Positions 1-10,033 of a DNA stretch of 64,000 nucleotides are shown piece by piece. The first letter of the stretch is position 1. Every line of letters begins with the position of its first letter. This DNA comes from Devosia beringensis. GTDB taxonomy: Bacteria > Pseudomonadota > Alphaproteobacteria > Rhizobiales > Devosiaceae. The position numbers and the translations under genes are program-made. The stretch spans positions 3,750,001 through 3,814,000 of the forward strand of contig NZ_CP045422.1 of assembly GCF_014926585.1 (NCBI RefSeq), read 5' to 3'. Under the pieces are notes generated by a model that was not told the DNA's origin, searched no databases, and was given only the letters and a program-made list of their open reading frames with translations.

Positions 1-2202
1 ATCGAGGCACTGCAGAACAATATTAGCAATTCGCTGATCGCCGTTGGCGGCACCCAGGAACTGTCATTTGGCGAGACCGCCGATGGCAAGCTGACGGTTT
101 CGCTCACCCCGGAAGGCATTACCGAGCGCACCTCGGCGTTGGTGGCCCAGTCGATCGAGGTCATCCGCAAGCGCGTCGACGAATTGGGCACCACCGAACC
201 GTCGATCCAGCGCCAGGGCACCAATCGCGTGCTGGTGCAGGTTCCCGGCTTTGGCGACAGCCAGCGCCTCAAGGACATTATTTCCCGCACGGCGCGCCTT
301 ACCTTCCACATGGTCTATCCCGGCATGACCGCTGCCCAGGCCGAGGCCCAGGGCCTGCCGGCCGGCACGATGATCCTGCCCAGCCAGGATGGCGGCAGCG
401 AACTGCTTTATGAAGATGTCGCCCTTGGCGGCGAATCGCTGGTTGATGCCCAGCCCAGCTATGACCAGCAGCGGGCCATGCCCGTGGTCAGTTTCCGCTT
501 CGATACCCGCGGCGCCATTACCTTTGGCCAGATCACCTCGTCCAATGTCGGCAAGCGCTTTGCCATCGTGCTCGACGATCAGGTCATCACCGCGCCGGTC
601 ATCCAGTCCGCTATTACTGGCGGCACCGGCCAGATCAGCGGCAGCTTCACCACGGCAACGGCCAATGATCTGGCTGTCCTGCTGCGCGCCGGTGCCTTGC
701 CGGCCTCGCTTGACGTCGTCGAGGAGCGCACGGTTGACGCCAGCCTGGGTGCCGACTCCATCCAGCATGGCCTGACGGCCGGTATCGTCGCGGCGACGCT
801 GGTCGTTGCCTTCATGATTGTTGCCTACGGTCTGTTCGGCGTCTTTGCCAATATCTCGCTCATCCTCAACATCGTGCTGATCTTCGGCGCGCTGTCGATG
901 CTGGGCGCCACGCTGACCCTGCCCGGTATTGCCGGCATTGTGCTGACCATCGGCATGGCGGTCGACGCCAACGTGCTGATCTACGAGCGCATGCGAGAGG
1001 AACAGAAGTCCGGAAAGTCGCCGCTGCAGGCGATCAATGCGGGCTTCGCGCGGGCCTGGGGGACGATTATCGACTCTCATCTGACCCAGCTGATCGCCGC
1101 CGTCGTGCTGTACTTCCTCGGCTCAGGCCCGGTTCAGGGTTTTGCCGTAACACTGGCTCTAGGCATTCTGACGTCGCTGTTCACGTCCTACACGGTGACG
1201 CTGTATTTCGTGGGCATGTGGTATCGGGCGCGCCGGCCCAAGACGCTGAAGATCCAGCATTTCCGCTTCATTCCGGACGGCACTAGAATTCCGTTCATGA
1301 AGATCAGCCGCTATGTGATCGCCTTTTCGATCGTGGCCAGCTTGCTCTCGATCGGCTCTGCCTATTTCAAGGGCTTCAACCTCGGCATCGACTTTGTCGG
1401 CGGTACGGCCATCGTCATCCAGCATGATGGCGGCCCGGCCGATGTCGGCAGTGTGCGCGAAATTCTTGCCGGCCTCGAGCTGGGCGAGGTGCAGGTGCAG
1501 GGCTTTGGTACACCAGAGGATGTGCTGGTGCGCGTGCAGGCCCAGGAAGGCGGCCAGGATGCCGACCAGGTGGCCGTGGCCAAGGTACGTGAGGCCTTGG
1601 CGACCGAAAACTACACCATCCGCAGTACCGAGGCCGTCAGCGGCACCGTGTCGAGCGAGCTGGCCTGGAAGGGCACTATCGCGGTCGTCATCGCCCTGCT
1701 GGCCATCCTAGTCTATATCTGGTTCCGCTTCGAATGGCAGTTCGCCATGGCGGCGGTCACGACCACTACGCATGATATCATCATGACGATCGGGCTCTAT
1801 TCGCTGACGGGGCTGGAGTTCAACCTTACCTCCATCGCGGCGGTGCTGACATTGGTGGGTCTGTCGCTCAACGAAACCGTGGTGATTTCTGACCGCGTGC
1901 GAGAGAACCTCCGAAAGCACCGCAAGATGCCGCTGCCCGAGCTGATCGACATGTCGATCAACCAGACCATCGTGCGCACGTCGCTGACCTCGTTCACAGT
2001 GTTCCTGGCGCTGATTCCGCTGGTGATCTTCGGTGGCGAAGTCATTCGCAGCTTCACCATCGCCATGACCTTCGGCGTGTTCGTGGGCATGTACTCCTCG
2101 ATCATCGTCAACGGCCCGATCCTGATCAATTTCGGCCTCAAGGCGAAGTCGGAAAATGACGAAGACGGCAAGGGCAAGCTGGCCGACGGGTCGGCGGTCT
2201 GA
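1..2202 (+). CDS. secDF: SecDF protein translocase subunit (fused SecD-SecF), 5' end cut by window
   Basis: The reading frame is open from base 1, so the true start lies left of the window. The protein is the proton-motive-force-driven accessory subunit of the Sec translocon in the inner membrane. The SecD half carries the periplasmic domain and, near bases 950-1005, the conserved membrane motif AVDANVLIYERMREE. The SecF half begins near base 1300 with one membrane segment and the LGIDFVGGT motif, and ends with SLNETVVISDRVREN near 1860-1910. Both halves are in one uninterrupted frame, so this is a genuine fusion, a known arrangement in some bacteria. The next gene starts 11 bases after the stop, which suggests one transcript with the two following genes. 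Confidence 0.95.
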   Translation: MEALQNNISNSLIAVGGTQELSFGETADGKLTVSLTPEGITERTSALVAQSIEVIRKRVDELGTTEPSIQRQGTNRVLVQVPGFGDSQRLKDIISRTARLTFHMVYPGMTAAQAEAQGLPAGTMILPSQDGGSELLYEDVALGGESLVDAQPSYDQQRAMPVVSFRFDTRGAITFGQITSSNVGKRFAIVLDDQVITAPVIQSAITGGTGQISGSFTTATANDLAVLLRAGALPASLDVVEERTVDASLGADSIQHGLTAGIVAATLVVAFMIVAYGLFGVFANISLILNIVLIFGALSMLGATLTLPGIAGIVLTIGMAVDANVLIYERMREEQKSGKSPLQAINAGFARAWGTIIDSHLTQLIAAVVLYFLGSGPVQGFAVTLALGILTSLFTSYTVTLYFVGMWYRARRPKTLKIQHFRFIPDGTRIPFMKISRYVIAFSIVASLLSIGSAYFKGFNLGIDFVGGTAIVIQHDGGPADVGSVREILAGLELGEVQVQGFGTPEDVLVRVQAQEGGQDADQVAVAKVREALATENYTIRSTEAVSGTVSSELAWKGTIAVVIALLAILVYIWFRFEWQFAMAAVTTTTHDIIMTIGLYSLTGLEFNLTSIAAVLTLVGLSLNETVVISDRVRENLRKHRKMPLPELIDMSINQTIVRTSLTSFTVFLALIPLVIFGGEVIRSFTIAMTFGVFVGMYSSIIVNGPILINFGLKAKSENDEDGKGKLADGSAV

Positions 2203-2213
2203 AGGCCCTGGAG

Positions 2214-2603
2214 ATGACGCTTCCCGGTGCCGGCCACTTTCCGCAGCAGGTCGGCATCGATGCCTATGGCAATAGCGGTTTCCGCTTTGCCGAGATGTCG
2301 CATCGCGGCTCTCTGCTGTGCCTGCCCACGGGCATGCTGGGCTGGGCCGTGACGACGCCGGCAGAGATCACGCTGGACAGCCTGACGCCGTTGATTGCCG
2401 CGGCTGACGACATCGACGTCCTCATGATCGGGCTGGGTCACGACATTACCGGTCTGTCGCCGGATGTACGGGCGGCGCTGCGCGCGCATGGCATCATCGT
2501 CGAGGCCATTACCACGGGCAGTGCGGTGCGGACCTATAATGTACTGCTCGCCGAACACCGCGCCGTGGCCGCGGCCTTGATCGCAGTCGACCGGGTTCGC
2601 TGA
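2214..2603 (+). CDS. Mth938-like domain protein (NDUFAF3 homologue)
   Basis: This 129-residue protein matches the small Mth938-like family by pattern: a conserved first half, then DVLMIGLGHDI and a C-terminal stretch ending in TGSAVRTYNVLLAE. The mitochondrial member, NDUFAF3, helps assemble respiratory complex I. The ATG at 2214 follows GGAG closely. It sits 11 bases after secDF and one base before the phytoene/squalene-synthase-like gene, whose mitochondrial homologue (NDUFAF6) is also a complex I assembly factor. A role in complex I assembly or membrane insertion is inferred from this conserved context. No catalytic residues are known for the family. Confidence 0.8.
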   Translation: MTLPGAGHFPQQVGIDAYGNSGFRFAEMSHRGSLLCLPTGMLGWAVTTPAEITLDSLTPLIAAADDIDVLMIGLGHDITGLSPDVRAALRAHGIIVEAITTGSAVRTYNVLLAEHRAVAAALIAVDRVR

Positions 2604-2604
2604 G

Positions 2605-3450
2605 ATGAGTGCAGAGAGTTTTGCCCATGCCGCCGAAGCCCTGCGCGGCGGCGACCGCGACCGTTACCTCGCCACGCTGGTTCTCAACGGTCCGCATCGC
2701 GATGGGGTCACCGCGCTCTATGCCTTCAACGCCGACATTGCCTCGATCCGTGAACGGGTCTCCGGGCCCGTGCCGGGGGAAATGCGCCTGCAGTGGTGGA
2801 ATGATGCGCTTGAGGGTGAGGGGCACGGCGCCGTGCGCCAGAACCCGGTAGCGGACGCATTGCTCGACACGCTGGCGCGTTACTCTTTGCCCAATGGTAC
2901 GCTGCTGCGCCTCATCGGCGCCCGACGGTTTGATCTCTATGACGATCCCATGCCCGATCTTGAGACTTTCGAGGGCTATGCGGGCGAGACGGTCTCCACG
3001 CTCTACCAGCTGACCGCCATGATCCTCAATGACGGCGAGACCATCGAGACCGGTGATGCCGCGGGGCATCTGGGCGTCGCCCATGCCATGATCGGCCACT
3101 TGCGGGCCTTCGGTCCCGTTTCCGGGCAGGGACGCATCATGCTGCCCTGGTCGATATTGCAGGCCAATGGGGTGCGTGAGGGCGAGATTTTCTCCGGCGT
3201 CGAAAGCGAGGGCTTGTCCGAAGCTTTGGGGCAGATCAGCGAGCTGGCCGGTGGTCATTTGGCCAAGGCAGAGGCGGCAATTGCCGTTCTGCCGGGTCAC
3301 CTCAAGCCGGCCTTTGCGCCGATTGCCGTGCTAAAGGCGCAGTTCAACCTGCTGCAGCGCCATTCCGGCGGTCCGTTTGAAGCAAAGCCGGACGATGCCG
3401 ACTGGCGCAAGATCACCCGGCTGACCTGGTGGACCTGGCGCAACCTCTAG
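2605..3450 (+). CDS. Phytoene/squalene synthase family protein, probably non-catalytic (NDUFAF6-like)
   Basis: The 281-residue protein has the all-helical fold pattern of squalene/phytoene synthases (YAFNADIASIRERV, LQWWNDAL, ARRFDLYDDPMPDLETFEGYAGET). The paired aspartate-rich DxxxD motifs that bind prenyl diphosphate and magnesium are not both present: the first is reduced to NADIASIRERV. This is typical of the NDUFAF6 branch, which assists complex I assembly in mitochondria, rather than a carotenoid or hopanoid enzyme. The start lies one base after the NDUFAF3-like gene. Its TAG stop shares the palindrome CTAG with the stop of the converging thioesterase gene. A real prenyl synthase cannot be excluded without structural comparison. 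Confidence 0.85.
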   Translation: MSAESFAHAAEALRGGDRDRYLATLVLNGPHRDGVTALYAFNADIASIRERVSGPVPGEMRLQWWNDALEGEGHGAVRQNPVADALLDTLARYSLPNGTLLRLIGARRFDLYDDPMPDLETFEGYAGETVSTLYQLTAMILNDGETIETGDAAGHLGVAHAMIGHLRAFGPVSGQGRIMLPWSILQANGVREGEIFSGVESEGLSEALGQISELAGGHLAKAEAAIAVLPGHLKPAFAPIAVLKAQFNLLQRHSGGPFEAKPDDADWRKITRLTWWTWRNL

Positions 3451-3899
3451 AGGCGGTCTTTGCCGAAAGCCACGAACTCGCCGGAAAGGCGTCCCGCGGT
3501 CTTGCCCTCATAGTCCAGCAGTGCCGTGATGCTGATCCGGGCCAGGCCCTTGCGAGTCAGCATGGTCATGAAGCGGGACCAGTCCTGATTGCCATCCAGT
3601 GTGGCGCGGGCGGTGAAGTCGCCGGCAATCGGGGCGAGATATTCCATGCTATTGCGCTGGATGACTACGCGGCTGGGCTGGCCGGCGGCTGTCAGCCGCA
3701 GATGCACCAGGCACCAGGCCGACAGAATGGCCACCGCCGACGCGCTGCCGCCGAAGACGGTATCCCGATGGTTGATATTGGGCGCCAGCGGGGCGCCCAG
3801 CACCACGGCGTCATCAGCAATCGACACCACCCGCACGTCCATCGCCCGCGAGAGCGGAATGTGGTCATGCAGGTAAGTCTCGAGTGCGGCCAGTGTCAT
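3447..3899 (-). CDS. YiiD C-terminal-type hot-dog thioesterase
   Basis: This 150-residue protein resembles the putative thioesterase domain found at the C-terminus of E. coli YiiD. The recognisable block is [22 protein letters not shown] followed by [16 protein letters not shown], with the Asn-His and central helix expected of a hot-dog fold. The substrate is unknown; an acyl-CoA or acyl-carrier thioester is inferred. Its ATG overlaps the TGA of trmFO (ATGA), so it is probably translated by coupling from the trmFO transcript. It converges on the NDUFAF6-like gene and overlaps it by four bases. Confidence 0.75.
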   Translation of the reverse strand: MTLAALETYLHDHIPLSRAMDVRVVSIADDAVVLGAPLAPNINHRDTVFGGSASAVAILSAWCLVHLRLTAAGQPSRVVIQRNSMEYLAPIAGDFTARATLDGNQDWSRFMTMLTRKGLARISITALLDYEGKTAGRLSGEFVAFGKDRL

Positions 3900-5284
3900 G
3901 CCCAGGCCTTGAGATCTTCAAGCGCCCGCGAGGTGATCGCCTTGCGCTTGGCCTGGGTCTTGTCGGTACCGCGCCAGCGTCCGACCAGGTCCTCGGGCCT
4001 CGTCACCGTCACGGGCGGAAACAGGCCGAAATTGACGTTCATCGGCTGGAAGCTACGGGCGCCGCTATAGCTGTCGGATTCGATGTGGCCGCCGGTGATA
4101 TGGGCGACGAGGGCACCGAGAGCCGTCGTATTGGGCGGCGTCGCCATGGTCTCGCCCCGCGCCTCGGCGGCAGCGAGGCGGCCGGTTATGAGGCCGACCG
4201 CAGCGCTTTCCACATAGCCTTCGACGCCGGTGACCTGGCCGGCAAATCGGATGCGCGGATCGGCCTTGAGCTTGAGATCGGGTCCCAACACCTTGGGGGA
4301 GTTGAGGAATGTATTGCGATGCAGGCCGCCCAGCCGGGCGAACTGGGCGTTTTCGAGGCCCGGGATCATGCGCAGAATTTCGGCCTGCACGCCGTAGCGC
4401 ATCTTGGTCTGGAAGCCGACCATGTTCCACAGCGTGCCCAGCGCATTGTCCTGCCGCAGCTGCACGATGGCGTAGCTCTTGACCAACGGGTCGCGGGGAT
4501 TGGTCAGGCCGACCGGCTTCATGGGGCCGTGCCGCAGGGTTTCGACGCCGCGTTCCGCCATCACTTCGATGGGGAGGCAGCCGTCGAAATAGGGGACCTT
4601 TTCCCAGTCCTTGAACTCATGCAGCGGCGCGACCTTGAGCGCCTCGACAAAGGCAAAATACTGCTCCTTGTTCATGGGGCAGTTGAGGTAATCGGCGCCG
4701 GTACCGCCGGGGCCGGCCTTGTCATAGCGCGACTGTGCCCAGACAATATCCATATTGATGCTGTCGAAATGCACGATCGGGGCGATGGCGTCAAAGAAGG
4801 CCAGGGAATCTTCGCCCGTCTTGGCCAGAATGGCCTCCGCCATGGCCGGCGAGGTGAGGGGGCCGGTGGCAATGATGACATTGCGCCAGTCCTGGGGCGG
4901 CATGCCGGCGACTTCCTCGCGCGCCATGGTGATATTGGGATGGTTTTCGATGGCCTGCGTCACCGCGGCAGAAAATCCATGCCGATCAACGCCCAAGGCC
5001 CCACCAGCCGGAATCTGCGTCTTGTCGGCGCAGGCCATGATCAGCGAATTGCAGCGCCGCATTTCTTCATGCAGCAGGCCGACGGCATTGTGCTCGGCGT
5101 CGTCGGAGCGAAAACTGTTAGAGCAGACCAGTTCGGCGAGGCTGTCGGTCTGGTGCGCATCGGTACTGCGCACGGGGCGCATTTCGTGCAGGATGACCTT
5201 GGCGCCGGCCTCGGCCGCCTGCCAGGCGGCCTCCGAGCCGGCGAGACCGCCGCCGATAATGTGGATGGGTTCTGAATTGGACAT
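3896..5284 (-). CDS. trmFO: Methylenetetrahydrofolate--tRNA-(uracil-5-)-methyltransferase TrmFO
   Basis: TrmFO makes 5-methyluridine at tRNA position 54 using methylenetetrahydrofolate and FAD in the cytoplasm. The 462-residue protein opens with an FAD-binding Rossmann motif ([14 protein letters not shown], residues 8-20). It has the two conserved cysteines of the family: Cys54 in LVCSNS and Cys236 in GCLPIE, close to Cys53 and Cys226 of the Bacillus enzyme. The ATG at 5284 was chosen because it places the FAD motif right at the N-terminus; the frame extends 27 codons upstream without homology. The thioesterase gene follows with an ATGA overlap. Confidence 0.97.
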   Translation of the reverse strand: MSNSEPIHIIGGGLAGSEAAWQAAEAGAKVILHEMRPVRSTDAHQTDSLAELVCSNSFRSDDAEHNAVGLLHEEMRRCNSLIMACADKTQIPAGGALGVDRHGFSAAVTQAIENHPNITMAREEVAGMPPQDWRNVIIATGPLTSPAMAEAILAKTGEDSLAFFDAIAPIVHFDSINMDIVWAQSRYDKAGPGGTGADYLNCPMNKEQYFAFVEALKVAPLHEFKDWEKVPYFDGCLPIEVMAERGVETLRHGPMKPVGLTNPRDPLVKSYAIVQLRQDNALGTLWNMVGFQTKMRYGVQAEILRMIPGLENAQFARLGGLHRNTFLNSPKVLGPDLKLKADPRIRFAGQVTGVEGYVESAAVGLITGRLAAAEARGETMATPPNTTALGALVAHITGGHIESDSYSGARSFQPMNVNFGLFPPVTVTRPEDLVGRWRGTDKTQAKRKAITSRALEDLKAWA

Positions 5285-5362
5285 GCCCGGCAGATAGCAA
5301 GCGCGGCCGGTCGGCGCAACTGACACTTGCGCGGGTGCGGATACGCTGTGCTCCGCACAAGT

Positions 5363-5390
5363 CAACGGCCTGGCTTTCGCCAGGCCGTTG
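5363..5390 (-). terminator. Perfect 11-bp hairpin between the pfpI-like gene and trmFO
   Basis: An 11-bp perfect stem (5363-5373 with 5380-5390) closes a 6-base loop. It lies downstream of the DJ-1/PfpI gene and upstream of trmFO on the same strand. It looks like a terminator, but there is no clear T-run on either side, so it may be Rho-dependent or an mRNA-stabilising hairpin. Confidence 0.5.
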
Positions 5391-5421
5391 ATCGGATGGA
5401 TCGGCAGTTGCGCCCCTATGG

Positions 5422-5982
5422 CTAGGCGGCGCGGCGCTCGTGCCGGCCTTCGAGGATTTCCTCGGCAATCTTGGCGCAGAAGGCGGGCAGGTCATCCGGC
5501 TTGCGGCTGGTGACGAGACCCTGATCAGAGACCACTTCACTGTCTTCCCAGAGGCCGCCGGCATTGATGACATCGGTCTTGATGGAGGCGTAGGACGTCA
5601 CCTTGCGGCCCTTGACGATGCCAGCCTCGACCAGCAGCCAGGGCGCGTGACACACCGCAGCGACAACTTTCTTCTGCGTCCAGAATGACTTGATGAGGTC
5701 GAGAACCTTTGTCTCGACGCGCAGCAGGTCGGGATTGATCTGGCCGCCGGGCAGGACGATCGCGTCGTAGTCGTCGGCGGTGATAGCGTCGACCGTCTTG
5801 TCTACCGGCACGGCCTTGCCCCAATCGTCCTTGTCCCAACCCTTGATCTCGCCGGCCTCAAGGGAAACGACGTGGACCGTGGCGCCGGCCTCGCGCAGGG
5901 TGGTGAGCGGTACTTCGAGCTCGGACTGCTCGAAACCGTTGGTGGCGACGATGGCGATGGTTTTTCCGGATAGATTTTGCAT
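5422..5982 (-). CDS. DJ-1/PfpI family protein (glutamine amidotransferase-like)
   Basis: The 186-residue protein is a stand-alone class-I glutamine amidotransferase-like domain of the PfpI/YhbO group. It shows the N-terminal [13 protein letters not shown] with the conserved acidic residue, the IVLPGGQ turn, and the nucleophile elbow [10 protein letters not shown] with Cys at about residue 110 followed by His. Members act as proteases, deglycases or stress chaperones, and the exact activity cannot be read from sequence. The ATG at 5982 has a strong ribosome-binding site (AAAGGAG, 7 bases away). It is flanked by hairpins and appears to be monocistronic. Confidence 0.93.
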   Translation of the reverse strand: MQNLSGKTIAIVATNGFEQSELEVPLTTLREAGATVHVVSLEAGEIKGWDKDDWGKAVPVDKTVDAITADDYDAIVLPGGQINPDLLRVETKVLDLIKSFWTQKKVVAAVCHAPWLLVEAGIVKGRKVTSYASIKTDVINAGGLWEDSEVVSDQGLVTSRKPDDLPAFCAKIAEEILEGRHERRAA

Positions 5983-6094
5983 GGGAAACTCCTTTGCTTC
6001 TAGTGACTTAACGGGTCACTAGCGGAGGAGTTCCGGCTATTCCTGTGGCGAGTAAGCGGGCAGAATTACCTATTGCTCAAGCCGTGGGCACATA

Positions 6095-6129
6095 ACAAAA
6101 CACCCGCATCTCAGAGAGAAACGGGTGTT
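6095..6129 (-). terminator. Rho-independent terminator of the DUF1127 gene
   Basis: On the minus strand the stem AACACCCG (6122-6129) pairs with CGGGTGTT (6099-6106), and the run TTTTGTT follows directly. It lies about 40 bases downstream of the DUF1127 stop codon. Confidence 0.7.
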
Positions 6130-6165
6130 CGGTTCGGGTCGATTGATAGTCTTGATGCGCCGAGA

Positions 6166-6315
6166 TTAGAGAGCGCTGGCATGATCACGGGCAACGCGAT
6201 TGATATCGGTGCGCGAAATGCCCAGGTCGTTGAGCTGACGATTGTCGAGAGCGGCGAGTTCACGAACGGTCTGCTGGTAAGCGGCCCATTTCTTGAAAGT
6301 CTTGCGGATGTCCAT
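6166..6315 (-). CDS. DUF1127 small protein
   Basis: The 49-residue protein has the DUF1127 pattern: an aromatic and basic helix (MDIRKTFKKWAAYQQTVREL) followed by LAALDNRQLNDLGISRTDI. Small DUF1127 proteins in alphaproteobacteria have been linked to phosphate, carbon and RNA metabolism, but no general biochemical role is fixed. The ATG at 6315 was chosen over an upstream in-frame codon because AAGGAGA lies just before it and the domain starts there. A good terminator follows. The region upstream (6316-6511) holds the putative promoter and a hairpin but no other gene. Confidence 0.85.
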   Translation of the reverse strand: MDIRKTFKKWAAYQQTVRELAALDNRQLNDLGISRTDINRVARDHASAL

Positions 6316-6456
6316 TGGAAGTCTCCTTGTGTTTACGAGCTTATATTTAGAGCAGTGCCGCATGGATGAGCAGTGGGAGAATGGTCAAACGAGCTATGCA
6401 GTTTATGCGGGGCTAGACGAAATATGGTTGATGAAATCTTAAGCCCTGCAAACGGC

Positions 6457-6488
6457 GATGGCCGCTGGGTGGCATGCCGGCGGCCATC
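6457..6488 (-). terminator. Hairpin downstream of the 50-residue small gene
   Basis: GATGGCCGC (6457-6465) pairs with GCGGCCATC (6480-6488) around a 14-base loop. It lies 24 bases after the stop of the minus-strand small gene. No long T-run follows, so terminator function is tentative. Confidence 0.35.
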
Positions 6489-6511
6489 AACAATTCTGGT
6501 GCTCCAGGCAA

Positions 6512-6664
6512 TCAGCGATCGAACAGCGATCGCGTCATCTTGGAGAAGTCGGGGCCGGAGAGCCCCAGCACATCGGCATCACGCGTCGAGGGAACGTCCA
6601 TTTCCCGCAACGTCTGCTTGATGTCGACCAGGCGTTTGATACGCCAGACGGCTCGCACAAACAT
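6512..6664 (-). CDS. Small basic protein, DUF1127-like
   Basis: The likely protein has 50 residues (start MFVRAVWRIKRLVDI, end MTRSLFDR). The hydrophobic and basic first helix, a central LREMD and a late GLSGPDF recall DUF1127 (compare LGISRTD in the neighbouring gene), though the match is weak. The ATG at 6664 is preceded by AGGG with an 8-base spacing; the frame extends 48 codons upstream without a better start. It lies on the same strand as the DUF1127 gene and may be a diverged paralogue. The 263 bases between it and uvrA show no further gene. Confidence 0.5.
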   Translation of the reverse strand: MFVRAVWRIKRLVDIKQTLREMDVPSTRDADVLGLSGPDFSKMTRSLFDR

Positions 6665-6927
6665 CGGAATATCCCTTTTGGCAGACGGATTGACAGCCTC
6701 AAGATGGGGTGATTTGCGCGTTAGCGCCATGCCCGTAACGTCAGGCGCATCATGCGCAAAGCGCATGGCATTTTCACAATACTGACGTGTTTGCCGCAAT
6801 TGTTGCACCCTGCGTCGTGCTGCGGCGGCCGTAGCAGGCCATTCGATGTGTCACCACCGAATGGCCGAAAATGCTAGCAGACTGTTACCCTTGGGCGTCG
6901 CCTTATGGGCCCTGCGGGGATCTGGCG

Positions 6928-9825
6928 CTATTCGGCGGCCCTGGTCTCGAAATGCGGCCGGCGCGCCATGATCTCCTTGAGGAACTGGCCGGTATGGGAG
7001 CGCGCATTGGCAGCCACGTCTTCGGGCGTGCCCATGGCTACAATCTCGCCGCCGCCATCGCCGCCCTCGGGGCCGAGATCGATGACCCAGTCGGCGGTCT
7101 TGATCACTTCGAGGTTATGCTCGATGACCACGACGGTATTGCCGCCCTCGACCAGCTCGTGCAGCACCTCGAGCAGCTTGGCCACGTCGTGGAAGTGCAG
7201 GCCCGTGGTCGGCTCGTCGAGCATGTAGAGCGTGCGGCCGGTGGCGCGCTTGGAGAGCTCCTTGCTCAGCTTGACGCGCTGCGCCTCGCCGCCCGACAGG
7301 GTGGTGGCCGGCTGGCCGATCTTGACATAGCCCAGGCCCACGCGCTGCAGCGTGGCAAACTTGTCGCGGATCACCGGCACGGCGGAGAAGAAGTCGCAGC
7401 CCTCGTCGATGGTCATGTCGAGGATGTCGGAGATCGACTTGCCCTTGAACTGCACTTCCAGCGTTTCACGGTTGTAGCGCTTGCCCTTGCAGACGTCGCA
7501 GGTCACGTAAACGTCGGGCAGGAAGTGCATCTCGATCTTGAGCAAGCCATCGCCCTGGCACTTCTCACAGCGCCCGCCCTTGACGTTGAAGCTGAAACGC
7601 CCCGGCCCATAGCCGCGCGTCTTGGCCTCGGGCAGGCCGGCAAACCACTCGCGCAGGGGCGTGAAGGCGCCTGTATAGGTGGCCGGATTGGAGCGCGGCG
7701 TGCGCCCGATGGGCGACTGGTCGATATCGATGACCTTGTCGAGGAATTCGAGCCCGGTCAGGCTCTCATGCGGGGCCGGCACGACGCGGGCGCCGTTGAG
7801 GCGGCGCGCGATGGCCTGATACATGGTGTCGATCATCAGGGTCGACTTGCCGCCGCCCGAGACGCCGGTAATGGCGACGAAGAGGCCAAGCGGCACGTCC
7901 ACCGAGACATTTTTCAGGTTATTGCCGGTGGCGCCCTTGATGCTGAGCGCCTTGCCCTTTTTGGCCTTGCGCCGTTCGGCGGGCATGGCAATGCCCATGC
8001 GACCCGAGAGATATTTGCCGGTCAGCGAATCGGGGTGGTTGAGGATGTCCTGCGGCGTGCCTTCGGCGACGATATGGCCGCCATGCACGCCGGCGCCGGG
8101 ACCGATATCGACGACATAGTCAGCCGTCATGATGGCATCCTCGTCATGCTCGACCACGATCACCGTATTGCCGATGTCGCGCAGCCGCCGCAGCGTATCG
8201 AGCAGGCGGGCATTATCGCGCTGGTGCAGGCCGATGGAGGGCTCGTCGAGCACATAGAGCACGCCAGTCAGGCCCGAGCCAATCTGGCTGGCCAAGCGAA
8301 TGCGCTGGCTTTCGCCGCCGGACAGAGAGCCGGAATTGCGCGCCATGGTCAGGTAATCAAGGCCGACATCGATGAGGAAATTCAGCCGCTCGCGGATTTC
8401 CTTGAGGATGCGCTCGCCGATCTGCTGCTGGGTCGGGGTGAACTTGGCGGGCAGGGCATCAAACCAGGCGGCGGCGCTGCGGATCGACTGTTCAGTGACC
8501 TGGCCGATATGGAAGCCGTCGATCTTGACCGCCAGCGATTCCGGCTTGAGGCGATAGCCACCACAGGCGAGGCACGGCTTGGCCGACATGTACTTTTCAA
8601 TTTCCTCGCGCATGCCGGCGCTTTCGGTCTCCTTGTAGCGCCGCTCGAGATTGCCGATGACGCCTTCAAAGGCCTTGGAGGTCTTGTACTGGCGCAGGCC
8701 ATCGTCATAGACGAAATCGACCTTGTCGCGGCCGGTGCCATAGAGCACGGCGTGCTGCACCTCGAAGGGCAGGTCGCTCCAGGGCGTCTCGACCGAGGCG
8801 CCGAAGAGCTTGACCACCGCGGTCAGCGTCTGGATGTAATAGGGCGCGTTGGTCTTGGACCAGGGCAGGATGGCCCCGGCGCGAATGGAAAGGCTGGCAT
8901 CGGGCACGATCTGGTCGGCGTCGATCTTGCGCTCGGTGCCTAGGCCATCGCAGACCGGGCAGGCGCCAAAGGGGTTGTTGAAGGAGAACAGGCGCGGCTC
9001 GATCTCGGCAATGGTAAAGCCGGAGACCGGGCAGGCGAACTTTTCCGAGAAGGTCTGTTGGCGCGGCGTGCCGTCCTCGTTCTTCTCATCGGCATATTCG
9101 ATCAGGGCGATGCCATCGGCCAGCTTGAGCGCGGTCTCGAAGCTTTCGGCCAGGCGGCCCGAAATGTCCGGGCCGATGACGATGCGGTCGATCACCACTT
9201 CGATATCGTGCTTGAGCTTCTTGTCGAGGGCAGGGGCATCCTCGATCTCGTGATATTCGCCATCGATCTTGACGCGCTGGAAGCCCTTGCGCATCAGGTC
9301 GGCCAGTTCCTTCTTGTACTCGCCCTTGCGGCCGCGGGCGATCGGCGCCAGCAGGAAGAGCCGGGTGCCCTCGGCGATCTCGAGCGTCTTGTCGACCATC
9401 TGGGTGACGGTCTGGCTTTCGATGGGCAGGCCGGTGGCGGGCGAATAGGGCACGCCGACGCGGGCGAAGAGCAGGCGCAGATAATCGTAGATCTCGGTGA
9501 CCGTGCCCACGGTGGATCGAGGGTTGCGCGAGGTGGTCTTCTGCTCGATGGAGATGGCGGGGCTCAGGCCCTCGATATGCTCGACATCGGGCTTCTGCAT
9601 CATTTCGAGGAACTGGCGGGCATAGGCCGACAGCGATTCCACATAGCGGCGCTGCCCCTCGGCATAGATGGTGTCAAAGGCCAGCGAGGACTTGCCGGAA
9701 CCGGACAGGCCCGTCATGACGATGAGGCTGTCGCGCGGCAGCTTGACATCGATGCCCTTGAGATTGTGCTCACGGGCACCCCGGACAATGATCTCTCGGT
9801 TGAGGCTTGGCTTTGGCGTCATCAT
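6928..9825 (-). CDS. uvrA: Excinuclease ABC subunit UvrA
   Basis: UvrA recognises DNA lesions with UvrB in nucleotide excision repair. The 965-residue protein has two ABC ATPase modules: Walker [10 protein letters not shown] at residues 39-47 and a second, GVSGGGKST, in the C-terminal half. Both LSGGE signatures and the zinc-binding CxxC pairs ([14 protein letters not shown] and CDVCKGK) are present. The length is normal for the family. Two adjacent ATG codons (9825 and 9822) follow AGGA. A LexA box at 10006-10020 lies about 180 bases upstream, so SOS induction is expected. The 208 bases upstream hold no other gene. Confidence 0.98.
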   Translation of the reverse strand: MMTPKPSLNREIIVRGAREHNLKGIDVKLPRDSLIVMTGLSGSGKSSLAFDTIYAEGQRRYVESLSAYARQFLEMMQKPDVEHIEGLSPAISIEQKTTSRNPRSTVGTVTEIYDYLRLLFARVGVPYSPATGLPIESQTVTQMVDKTLEIAEGTRLFLLAPIARGRKGEYKKELADLMRKGFQRVKIDGEYHEIEDAPALDKKLKHDIEVVIDRIVIGPDISGRLAESFETALKLADGIALIEYADEKNEDGTPRQQTFSEKFACPVSGFTIAEIEPRLFSFNNPFGACPVCDGLGTERKIDADQIVPDASLSIRAGAILPWSKTNAPYYIQTLTAVVKLFGASVETPWSDLPFEVQHAVLYGTGRDKVDFVYDDGLRQYKTSKAFEGVIGNLERRYKETESAGMREEIEKYMSAKPCLACGGYRLKPESLAVKIDGFHIGQVTEQSIRSAAAWFDALPAKFTPTQQQIGERILKEIRERLNFLIDVGLDYLTMARNSGSLSGGESQRIRLASQIGSGLTGVLYVLDEPSIGLHQRDNARLLDTLRRLRDIGNTVIVVEHDEDAIMTADYVVDIGPGAGVHGGHIVAEGTPQDILNHPDSLTGKYLSGRMGIAMPAERRKAKKGKALSIKGATGNNLKNVSVDVPLGLFVAITGVSGGGKSTLMIDTMYQAIARRLNGARVVPAPHESLTGLEFLDKVIDIDQSPIGRTPRSNPATYTGAFTPLREWFAGLPEAKTRGYGPGRFSFNVKGGRCEKCQGDGLLKIEMHFLPDVYVTCDVCKGKRYNRETLEVQFKGKSISDILDMTIDEGCDFFSAVPVIRDKFATLQRVGLGYVKIGQPATTLSGGEAQRVKLSKELSKRATGRTLYMLDEPTTGLHFHDVAKLLEVLHELVEGGNTVVVIEHNLEVIKTADWVIDLGPEGGDGGGEIVAMGTPEDVAANARSHTGQFLKEIMARRPHFETRAAE

Positions 9826-10005
9826 TGAAGTCCTGGCTCGGTGCGCCGGATCGGCGGCACGGCGGTCAAACGGTCGGTTGGCAAAGGGAGAACCGGAAAA
9901 TAGGCGCGGCGCGTCACTGCCGCAAGCGGCGCCCGCGCATGGCCGCCCGGCGCGACAGTCACCTTAGCGTGTCTGCCTGCCTTGCCAAAGGTGCTTTTGC
10001 CATTG

Positions 10006-10020
10006 GAACATAAACGGAAC
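10006..10020 (-). promoter_or_regulatory. LexA box (GAAC-N7-GAAC) upstream of uvrA
   Basis: GAAC at 10006-10009 and GAAC at 10017-10020 are separated by exactly seven bases. This reads as GTTC-N7-GTTC on the uvrA strand, the SOS operator consensus of alphaproteobacteria. It lies about 181 bases before the uvrA start, between uvrA and the LysE-type gene. Confidence 0.75.
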
Positions 10021-10033
10021 AATGGGGATTCGG

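Noticed and set aside
6871..8943. 690-codon plus-strand frame opposite uvrA
   Set aside because: Entirely antisense to uvrA, no recognisable motifs, same compositional bias as other shadows.
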